From an uncultured Eubacterium sp. (lineage in GTDB: Bacteria > Bacillota > Clostridia > Oscillospirales > Acutalibacteraceae), in assembly GCA_905233805.1 (NCBI GenBank), contig CAJOER010000062.1, positions 1 to 21,776 of the forward strand: a stretch of 21,776 nt of DNA, in the 5' to 3' direction. Below, one piece after another: positions 8,785 to 15,324 of this stretch. Position numbers and translations under genes: made by a program. A model generated the notes under the pieces. That model had not been told where the DNA came from and searched no databases. It worked only from the letters and a program-made list of their open reading frames with translations. How positions within the stretch are numbered: the first letter of the stretch is position 1; the number at the start of each line of letters is the position of its first letter.

Positions 8785-10129
8785 ATGAAACTTACAGTAA
8801 TCGGAGGCGGCGGAGTACGCTCAATGTTTCTTGCTAAAAGCATACGGTATTGATACGCTTGTATTTATGGATAACAATGAAGAAAAGCTGGCTATTTACG
8901 GAAAAATGGCGGCAAAGGTTGCGAATACTCTTAACCCTTCGCTCAGTTTTATTCTGACAACCGATGCAATAGAAGCCGTTAAGGACGCCGACTACGTTAT
9001 CACTACAATACGCGAGGGCGGCGACGAAATGAGAGTTCAGGACGAACGTATTGCCCTTTCCCTCGGCGTTTTAGGACAGGAAACTACGGGTGCCGCAGGA
9101 TTATCCTTTGCGATGAGAAGCGTAAAAGCTCTTGCAGAATATTGCGAGATGATAATTAAATATGCCAAGCCTCACTGTAAGGTATTCAATTTCACAAACC
9201 CCGCAGGAGTTGTAAGCCAGACTCTCAGCGATATGGGTTACGGTTTTACATACGGAATATGTGACGCACCTTCGGGTATGCTCCGTTCATTCGCAAAACT
9301 GTATAACAAAAATCCGGATAATGCTCAAGGAGAAATATACGGTCTTAATCATTTAAGCTATTTTACTTCCATAATAATTGAAGGAAAAGAAATGCTTTAT
9401 GAGATTATTAATAATGAAAAAGCATATACCGATACGGATTTAAGGTACTTTGATAAAGACTTACTGCTTGACAGAAAAGCCATTCTCAATGAATATCTTT
9501 ACTATTTCTATTACCGTGAAAAGGCACTAAACAACATTCTGAACGCCGAGAAAACACGAGGCGAGCAGATTTGCGAAATCAATAAAAAAATGGCCGCCGA
9601 GCTTAAAGGAATAGATATTGATAAGGACTTTGATAAGGCACTTGAAATATTTGAGCATTGGTACGGAGAACGTGAAAACAATTATATGTCCTCCGAAACG
9701 GGAATAAAAAGAAAAAGCCCTTGGCATTTTGATATATATGAGGATGATGACGGAGGCTATGCAGGTGTAGCGCTGAAATTCATAGAAATTGAGCAGAGCG
9801 GTAAAGAAGGTTCAATGATACTCTGCACAAAAAACAACGGTGCAATAAGCGAACTGCTTGATGATGACATTGTTGAAATAACCTGTGATATAACAAAAGA
9901 CGGGGCTTTTCCCCATAAAATAGAAAACCCCGATTCACAGAACATGGAACTTATAAGGCGGGTTAAGAATTACGAGCGTCTTGCTTCAAAAGCTATTAGA
10001 AATAAGTCATATAAAACCGCCGTAGAGGCGCTTACCCTGCACCCGCTTGTAAACTCTTATTCGCTTGCAAAAGAACTGATTAAAGCCTATGCACAGCTGA
10101 ATAAGGAATACTTAAACGATTGGAGATAA
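8785..10129 (+). pseudogene. Glycoside hydrolase family 4 (6-phospho-glycosidase-like), frameshifted near the N-terminus
   Basis: GH4 enzymes cleave (often 6-phosphorylated) glycosides by an NAD+- and divalent-metal-dependent redox-elimination mechanism. The ATG at 8785, with an AAGGCGGTGA ribosome binding site, opens the NAD-binding Rossmann motif MKLTVIGGGGVRS, but this frame stops at TGA 8851. The remaining protein is in another frame from about 8831 (LKAYGIDTLVFMDNNEEKL) to TAA at 10127-10129. The rest is intact: DADYVITTIREGG, QETTGAAG, the NFTNPAG loop (about 9190), the GICDAP segment with the likely metal-binding Cys (about 9255) and GLNHL with the metal His (about 9341). Against the family pattern a few residues (roughly 5-8) seem lost at the shift. 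Two bases separate it from the PfkB kinase gene. Without the first beta-strand it could not bind NAD properly, so it is either inactive or mis-sequenced. Confidence 0.85.
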
Positions 10130-10131
10130 TT

Positions 10132-11028
10132 ATGCCTTTTATCGCAGGAGCTGATAAAACAAATGTTGACCTGTTATACAGCGGTATGCCACGTATACCC
10201 GGCGTCGGTGAAGAAATATATGCCGAAAACTTTGAAATAAAGCTGGGCGGAGGAATCTGCGCAACGCTTATTAATCTTGCCCGTCTCGGTATAGACACAA
10301 AGATAATTACAGAACTCGGTCAGGATATGTTTTCTTCATTTGCTAAAAAAGAATATGATAAACTCGGATGTGAACTTTGCAACATCTATGAAGGCAGTGA
10401 AATACCCGTAAATATTACGTCTGCAATTATTCTCGACAACGACCGCTCGTTTATTTCCTACGGCAGCGAAGGATTTTGCAAAAACAAAGAAACAATATAC
10501 GCCCTTGAAAAAGGCGCGAAGATTGTATTTATGCATACCGACGGGCTTATTGAAGAATATAAAAAACTGAAAAACGAAGGTTCAATTCTTATTCTTGACA
10601 CTGGCTGGGACGACACACTTTCAATAGAGAAATATGAAGAGTACCTAAATACGGCTGATTATTATACTCCTAACCGAAAAGAAGCGCTGAAAATTACCGG
10701 CGCAGATAATATCGAGAAAGCAGCGGAAATACTCTCTAATTATTTTGAAAACGTGATTGTTAAGCTTGACAGCGAGGGGTGCTTACTGTATGACAGTGAA
10801 GGTTCTGCAATCATACCCGCAATAAACGAATTCAAACACGTTGATTCAACAGGCGCAGGCGACGCTTTCCTTGCAGGATTTGCTTACGGAATATTTAAAG
10901 GATACAGCGTTAAAGGCTCGGTTCTGTTCGGCAACATTACAGGCGGAAAAGCAGTTACGAAAACAGGTGCTCTGAGCGCATATCTAAACGAAGACGAACT
11001 ACTTAAGTATTTTGATAAATATAAATAA
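10132..11028 (+). CDS. PfkB family carbohydrate kinase
   Basis: A 298-residue ribokinase/PfkB-type sugar kinase. It shows the N-terminal substrate-binding region with KLGGGICATLINLARLG (about residues 40-57, the GG signature) and the C-terminal VDSTGAGDAFLAGFAYG signature (about 241-257), whose Asp is the catalytic base next to the anion hole. It uses ATP to phosphorylate a sugar or nucleoside; the substrate is not readable. The ATG at 10132 is chosen because GGAG lies seven bases upstream (TGGAGATAATTATG). A TTG 12 bases earlier would bury this site. It directly follows the GH4 gene (two-base gap), so the pair probably handles one sugar: the kinase phosphorylates a sugar, either released by the hydrolase or needed before cleavage. 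No transporter or PTS gene is present in the window. Confidence 0.9.
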   Translation: MPFIAGADKTNVDLLYSGMPRIPGVGEEIYAENFEIKLGGGICATLINLARLGIDTKIITELGQDMFSSFAKKEYDKLGCELCNIYEGSEIPVNITSAIILDNDRSFISYGSEGFCKNKETIYALEKGAKIVFMHTDGLIEEYKKLKNEGSILILDTGWDDTLSIEKYEEYLNTADYYTPNRKEALKITGADNIEKAAEILSNYFENVIVKLDSEGCLLYDSEGSAIIPAINEFKHVDSTGAGDAFLAGFAYGIFKGYSVKGSVLFGNITGGKAVTKTGALSAYLNEDELLKYFDKYK

Positions 11029-11030
11029 AC

Positions 11031-11050
11031 GGGAGGGCTTAAGCCCTCCC
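11031..11050. terminator. Bidirectional terminator between pfkB-like gene and ybbR
   Basis: A perfect 20-bp palindrome (GGGAGGGCTT / AAGCCCTCCC) lies exactly between two convergent genes. On the plus strand it is followed by TTAATTATTATT and on the minus strand by GTTTATTTATATTT, so it can act in both directions. Neither tail is a pure T-run. Confidence 0.75.
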
Positions 11051-11057
11051 TTAATTA

Positions 11058-12281
11058 TTATTCAACTTCAATATTTGCCGTATAATCCGAATATACCCAT
11101 GACGATTTATCGTTAGGTTTAATATTCAGAGTGTATTCCCCGTCTTCGTTTTCTTCACTGACATCGGCTTTAATCTTTAAATCCGACGAGGTAAGAAGCG
11201 TTCCCTTGGGAACAATAACAGATACGCGGGAATCCTTCAGTCCAAATACAGAGGCTTTCTTTCCGTCGGGAACTCCGCCGACCGTTACATCACTTGTCTT
11301 TATGGGAACAGTGATTTCCTCATATTCGTCGGAAACCGTAACGGTAACGGTAATTTCACTGTCACTGTTATCAATGAAATATACGCCTTGAACGTCATTG
11401 GTATCAAAAGTAAATTCATTTACTCCGACAGATAAATCACTGTAATTGATTGTACCGATTATAGCCTTTGAAATATCGGTGCTTTCGAGAATTCCGACAT
11501 TTACCTTTGGAATTGAATAACTTACGCTGATTGCGTTTTGAACAGGTAATGACGGAGCGCCTTCAAAGTTAACTGCTACGGGAAGCTTAGCCTGTTTAAG
11601 AACGGGTATGGTAACTGAAATTGAATTCAGTTTTTTACCCTCGTCGCTTACGGAAGTAAAGGTAAGATAATTCTTTTCAACACTGTTACCTTCCGGCTTA
11701 AGTTCGCACTCCTGAGTATAGGATTCTTTTAATTTAGTTTTACTGCCGAAATCAACTTCGGAAACTATCCTTTTAATGTTGTCCACATAACTCTTAGGAC
11801 CTGTAACGGTAACGCTGTCTTCACTGATTACGGGCGTTCCGAATACATATCCCTCTTCAACATCAAAGTATGCTTCAATTGACGAGGGATAAACGGAACT
11901 TACCGTAAACTCTTTTCTTGTAGACTTGTTTGTGACAAGAATCGGGATACTGTGCTCCCCTGCTCTGTTTACGTTACTTGTGTCAAACTTAACATTAAGG
12001 TCCTTATCGCTTACCTGGCCTATAACATATTTTGCGCCGCTTACGGTAACGTCAATATCAACCGTATTCTGAAGCGTATAATACTCCATACCGAGTTGCT
12101 GGGATAAATCGTCGCTGATTTTAATCGGGACGTTTATATTTATCGTTCTTGTTTCGTCGGTACCTATATTAAGGGAGGTAACCACCCATACGATTACTGC
12201 TAAAATAAGGGCGGTAATAATAAGGTATTTATCATTAAATATAAGTTTTCTTAAAGAATTGTTTTTATTCTTCTTAGCCAT
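11058..12281 (-). CDS. ybbR: YbbR-domain protein (CdaA regulator CdaR-like)
   Basis: A 407-residue protein with a basic N-terminus, one membrane segment (about residues 19-36, LIITALILAVIVWVVTSL) and a long extracellular part built of repeated beta-rich YbbR units. Recurrent features are PSSIEAYFD, VTVTGPKSYVDNIKRI and the closing VIVPKGTL...DLKIKADVSE segments, giving about four repeats. In Bacillus and Listeria the orthologue (CdaR/YbbR) binds the membrane diadenylate cyclase CdaA and modulates c-di-AMP synthesis. Here the ATG overlaps the cdaA stop by one base (TAATG), with the ribosome binding site AAGGAGGGTG inside the 3' end of cdaA, so the two are co-translated. The usual third partner glmM does not follow; a terminator does. 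Confidence 0.9.
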   Translation of the reverse strand: MAKKNKNNSLRKLIFNDKYLIITALILAVIVWVVTSLNIGTDETRTININVPIKISDDLSQQLGMEYYTLQNTVDIDVTVSGAKYVIGQVSDKDLNVKFDTSNVNRAGEHSIPILVTNKSTRKEFTVSSVYPSSIEAYFDVEEGYVFGTPVISEDSVTVTGPKSYVDNIKRIVSEVDFGSKTKLKESYTQECELKPEGNSVEKNYLTFTSVSDEGKKLNSISVTIPVLKQAKLPVAVNFEGAPSLPVQNAISVSYSIPKVNVGILESTDISKAIIGTINYSDLSVGVNEFTFDTNDVQGVYFIDNSDSEITVTVTVSDEYEEITVPIKTSDVTVGGVPDGKKASVFGLKDSRVSVIVPKGTLLTSSDLKIKADVSEENEDGEYTLNIKPNDKSSWVYSDYTANIEVE

Positions 12282-13198
12282 TATTTCTTCACCCTCCTTA
12301 CAATTCGTCTGAACAAGCCTTCACTTGCTGCGGAGGTTGACGGAATAAACGTATTCATCAAAAAATCTCTCAAATCGCCGCTTGAAACGTTCTGTACAAG
12401 CTGGCCGTTTTTAGCGTAGCTGATACTGCCCGTTTCTTCGCTGACTACGACAGCAACCGCGTCGCTCTGCTCGGAAAGACCGATAGCCGCACGGTGACGG
12501 GTACCGAGAGAAGAAGAAATAGCAGAGTTATTTGTAAGAGGAAGAATACATCCGGCTGCACAGATTTTAGTATCCCTTATAATCATAGCGCCGTCATGCA
12601 TCGGGGATTTCGGGAAAAAGATATTTTCAATAAGTTCTTTTGAAGGCTTTGCGTTAAGAACCGTTCCGGTTTCGATTATATCGCCTAGCATGGTTTCATT
12701 TTCAAATACAATTAATGCGCCTATCATATTATCGGACATATCTACGCAGGCCTTACAGGTTGAATCAATGGCTTTATTGATTTCGGTAATCTCAACGGCA
12801 GAACCTGAGGAAAGAATTCCTCTTATAGTATTTCTTGCGGCTCCTACGCCCATCTGTTCAAGAATATTCCTGATTTCAGGGCCAAAGAGAATTACAACAA
12901 TTATAAGAATATTTGAGAATACCGCTTTAAGAAGATAACTCGAAGCGCTCATTCCGAGGAATGATACTACAAAGTACAAAACAGCAACAAAAATAAGTCC
13001 TTTAATAAGCTGCATCGCCCTTGTTTCCCTGAGAATTCTTATAACTATATAAAGCACAACGGCTACAAAAAGAATATCGACAAGATCAATCAGGTTAAAA
13101 GTACTGAAAAGGCTCTTAACCTGGCTGAAATAGTCAACAACTGAATTCCATAGATTTTTAACGTAACGAAATCTTAGTGCTAATTCAATATACTGCAT
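12281..13198 (-). CDS. cdaA: Membrane diadenylate cyclase CdaA (DacA)
   Basis: A 305-residue enzyme that makes c-di-AMP from two ATP at the membrane. Three hydrophobic helices lie at about residues 40-56, 66-82 and 93-107, followed by the DAC domain. Its diagnostic motifs are DGA at 202-204 (MHDGAMII) and RHR at 234-236 (LGTRHRAAIGLSE), which bind and activate ATP. The length is slightly above the usual 270-290 because of an N-terminal extension before the first helix. The ATG at 13198 has AGAGGA nine bases upstream. It forms a two-gene unit with ybbR. c-di-AMP controls potassium and osmotic balance and cell-wall homeostasis in Firmicutes (family knowledge). A 69-base gap without a clear terminator separates it from the upstream cysteine desulfurase gene, so read-through is possible. 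Confidence 0.95.
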   Translation of the reverse strand: MQYIELALRFRYVKNLWNSVVDYFSQVKSLFSTFNLIDLVDILFVAVVLYIVIRILRETRAMQLIKGLIFVAVLYFVVSFLGMSASSYLLKAVFSNILIIVVILFGPEIRNILEQMGVGAARNTIRGILSSGSAVEITEINKAIDSTCKACVDMSDNMIGALIVFENETMLGDIIETGTVLNAKPSKELIENIFFPKSPMHDGAMIIRDTKICAAGCILPLTNNSAISSSLGTRHRAAIGLSEQSDAVAVVVSEETGSISYAKNGQLVQNVSSGDLRDFLMNTFIPSTSAASEGLFRRIVRRVKK

Positions 13199-13267
13199 TT
13201 ATAACGTCCTCTTAATTTAATTACAATTATATATGATAACATATTTTATAAAAGAAATAAAGTGATT

Positions 13268-14398
13268 TCATATTTTTTTTAAAACTTTATAAAACTGTTC
13301 ACATTCCCGTAATGAATTAAAATAGCCCGGACTGATTCTCACAGTCCCCTTTTCAAGCGTATTCATGGTCCTGTGGGCAAGGGGCGAACAGTGATAGCCG
13401 CCCCGAGTGCATATGCCGTATTCGGTAAGCACAGACGCGGTCTTTTCACTTGAATAATCTTTATAATTTAACGAAAGAATCGGCATTGAATTGCCGCTTT
13501 CGGGATAAGGCGTATAAAGTGAAACGTCTTTATTATCATACAGCATTGAATAAAGCCGTTTAATAAGATGCATTTCATGTTCGTAAATAGCGTCAATACC
13601 GTGTTTATTGATAAATTTTATACCGCAGCCGAGAAGTATAATTCCGAAAGAATTAAGAGTTCCCGATTCAAGCCTGTCAGGCATAAAGTCAGGCTGTTTT
13701 ATATCGAGCGAATTACTCCCCGTTCCGCCTTCGGTAAGCGTGTTAAGCTTTATACCGTCGGAAACGGCGATAAAACCCGTTCCGTTAGGGCCGTAGAGGG
13801 ATTTCTGCCCCGATGAGCAAAGAATATTTATATTATCCCTCTTTTTGTTAATATCGCAAATTCCTGCTCCCTGGGATGCATCAAGGATAAAGTATATCCC
13901 TTTTTCTTTACAAAGCTTACCGAGTTCTTTAACAGGCGTTTTTATTCCGAATACGTTGCTTGTGTGAGTACAGATTATCGCTTTGGTGTTGCTTTTAATA
14001 AGGACTTTGAAATTGCTGATAAATTCTGTTTTGTTTTTACTATATGCAGCAACACTGTAATCGGCAATACCCTCGCATTTAAGCTTGTTTAAAGGTCTTA
14101 TAACGCTGTTATGCTCAAAGGGACTTATAATAAAATTATCCCCTTTTTCCGCGATTCCTTTAATTGCGCAGTTAAGAGCCTCGGTACAGTTTTTAGTAAA
14201 GGCTATATTTTCACTTTTAAAACCGAACATTTCGGCAACAAGTTCCCTGACTTCATATACCTTTTCTGCTGTTTTCAGTGAAGGAAGATAGCCGCCGCGG
14301 CCTATATTAAAAGAATAATTCTTAAATATTCTTTTTACATTATCAATTATCATATCGGGCTTGGGATAAGACGCGGCGCTATTGTCAAAATATATCAC
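13268..14398 (-). CDS. Class V aminotransferase, cysteine desulfurase-like
   Basis: A 376-residue PLP enzyme of the NifS/SufS-like 'cysteine desulfurase family protein' group. Key positions are H95 (PFEHNS, stacks on PLP), D173 (ILDASQGAG, pyridine nitrogen), K199 (SSGQKSLYGPNGTGF, Schiff base) and the candidate persulfide Cys C337 in RGGYHCSPLAH. All are present, so it should be active in moving S (or Se) from cysteine (selenocysteine). The start is GTG at 14398 (GTGATATATTTTG) with GGGGGA upstream, overlapping the DUF3343 TGA by three bases. No IscU/SufBCD genes are nearby, which argues against a dedicated Fe-S assembly role. The DUF3343 partner suggests delivery to a Se/S carrier (inference from family co-occurrence). 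Confidence 0.9.
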   Translation of the reverse strand: MIYFDNSAASYPKPDMIIDNVKRIFKNYSFNIGRGGYLPSLKTAEKVYEVRELVAEMFGFKSENIAFTKNCTEALNCAIKGIAEKGDNFIISPFEHNSVIRPLNKLKCEGIADYSVAAYSKNKTEFISNFKVLIKSNTKAIICTHTSNVFGIKTPVKELGKLCKEKGIYFILDASQGAGICDINKKRDNINILCSSGQKSLYGPNGTGFIAVSDGIKLNTLTEGGTGSNSLDIKQPDFMPDRLESGTLNSFGIILLGCGIKFINKHGIDAIYEHEMHLIKRLYSMLYDNKDVSLYTPYPESGNSMPILSLNYKDYSSEKTASVLTEYGICTRGGYHCSPLAHRTMNTLEKGTVRISPGYFNSLRECEQFYKVLKKI

Positions 14399-14610
14399 TT
14401 TTCCCCCACGCTCACAACTTTAACTCCATTTGATTCAAGATATGAAGAAAGCGCTGATATATCGTCGCATTCCAAATCCACAGTATATCCGCAGCCCATT
14501 GATTTTGATGGATTTTTAAGACGCCCTATTTTTGATGTTATTCCTATTCTTTTAAGCAGTTTAACTGCTCTTTGGGCATTTGTAATCGTATTTACATTAA
14601 ATGAGTACAA
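14395..14610 (-). CDS. DUF3343 small protein (putative Se/S carrier-like)
   Basis: A 71-residue cytosolic protein of the DUF3343 family. The family fold is a ferredoxin-like beta-alpha-beta unit; here the segments are FNVNTITNAQRAVKLLKRIG, then SMGCGYTVDL with the conserved Cys40-Gly41, then a final helix and strand ending VKVVSVGEK. The conserved Cys is thought to carry S or Se in this family (inferred in the literature from context; not demonstrated here). The start is TTG at 14610, supported by GAGGTG five bases upstream (14621-14616). No ATG occurs at a suitable place. It overlaps the cysteine desulfurase gene, which is its usual neighbour. The ribosome binding site lies inside a long stem-loop, suggesting control of translation. 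Confidence 0.8.
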   Translation of the reverse strand: MYSFNVNTITNAQRAVKLLKRIGITSKIGRLKNPSKSMGCGYTVDLECDDISALSSYLESNGVKVVSVGEK

Positions 14611-14612
14611 AA

Positions 14613-14674
14613 TTACACCTCGCTTTGCATATGAGTATTACTACTCCTTATATTTTATGCAAAAGCGAGATGTA
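14613..14674 (-). promoter_or_regulatory. Structured leader: long stem-loop that sequesters the DUF3343 ribosome binding site
   Basis: On the minus strand, TACATCTCGCTTTTGCAT (plus-strand 14674-14657) pairs with ATGCAAAGCGAGGTGTA (14630-14614): 17 pairs, one G-U wobble and one bulged U. Inside the loop a second hairpin GAGTA-GUAA-UACUC (14646-14633) has a GNRA-type tetraloop. The 3' arm contains the GAGGTG ribosome binding site of DUF3343. The loop also contains AAGGAG and a possible five-codon ORF (ATG CAA AGC GAG GTG TAA, 14630-14613). It could be an RNA switch, a peptide-coupled leader, a weak terminator of the gene upstream, or a DNA operator; the sequence does not decide. Confidence 0.55.
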
Positions 14675-14683
14675 TAGTTAAAG

Positions 14684-15277
14684 CTATTCTATTATGGTGC
14701 CTTCGGTTTCAATTTCGGTATCGGAAACGGCAACGTCAACAGCGGTGTTGATTTTCTTATAAAGCCGCTTAACCTGAATAAAGGTTATAATGTCGAGAAC
14801 CGAGTAAACGATAAGTGCTATACCGAGAAGTCTGAACACGGCAACCGTAGTTTCATTTATATTCATAACTGCAAATACGCCGAAGCCGATACAGACAAGT
14901 GACAGAACTAATGACGTCCAGCCGAATAAAAGACTTGCAGCAATAATTCTTATTGAAACGCCTAGATTGAATACGCCGAAAAGAATAAGCATTACACCCA
15001 AGATACCGATTATAATATTAATAATAGGTATTATATTAGAACATATTATTATTCCGAAAATAATAGTAATGATACCGGTAATGAGCGTACCTTTAAATTT
15101 ATCCTTAACGAAATAGTTGATAATTCCTATTAGTCCCGCCGAAATCAGCGATATACCTATTACAAGCGAAATCATATCGCGGCTTTGCTCAGGAAAAATC
15201 AGAAACATAAGACCTATAACAAGAGTCAGAATTATTAATATTAAAGAATAGTTTTTAATACTTGAAATATATTTCAT
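14684..15277 (-). CDS. DUF308 (HdeD-like) membrane protein
   Basis: A 197-residue integral membrane protein with about six transmembrane helices arranged as hairpins of glycine-rich segments (LISAGLIGIINYF, GIITIIFGIIICS, GILGVMLILFGVFNL, SLVLSLVCIGFGVFAV, LLGIALIVYSVLDIITF). This is the pattern of the DUF308/HdeD family, whose molecular role in Firmicutes is unknown. The last 25 residues are an acidic cytoplasmic tail rich in Thr, Val and Glu. The ATG at 15277 has TAGGAG eight bases upstream. It lies 47 bases after the EF-G-like gene, across a hairpin, and may be reached only by partial read-through, since no good promoter of its own is visible. Confidence 0.75.
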   Translation of the reverse strand: MKYISSIKNYSLILIILTLVIGLMFLIFPEQSRDMISLVIGISLISAGLIGIINYFVKDKFKGTLITGIITIIFGIIICSNIIPIINIIIGILGVMLILFGVFNLGVSIRIIAASLLFGWTSLVLSLVCIGFGVFAVMNINETTVAVFRLLGIALIVYSVLDIITFIQVKRLYKKINTAVDVAVSDTEIETEGTIIE

Positions 15278-15293
15278 AATTACTCCTAATAAC

Positions 15294-15316
15294 AGAGAGG
15301 CTCAAAGAGCCTCTCT
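15294..15316 (-). terminator. Hairpin after the EF-G-like gene (weak terminator or attenuator)
   Basis: A perfect 10-bp stem (AGAGAGGCTC / GAGCCTCTCT) with a three-base loop begins eight bases after the EF-G-like stop codon. The sequence after it on the minus strand is GTTATTAGGAG with no real T-run, so termination may be incomplete, or the hairpin may stabilise the upstream transcript. Confidence 0.55.
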
Positions 15317-15324
15317 TACAGTTT

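Noticed and set aside
13226..13250. TATAAT-like -10 box upstream of cdaA on the minus strand
   Set aside because: A good TATAAT is present at 13231-13226, but no acceptable -35 box lies 15-19 bases upstream. The region is simply very AT-rich, so I do not call a promoter.
14613..14630. Five-codon ORF MQSEV in the DUF3343 leader as a gene
   Set aside because: The AAGGAG box is 13 bases upstream, too far for efficient initiation. It is mentioned only as part of the leader model.
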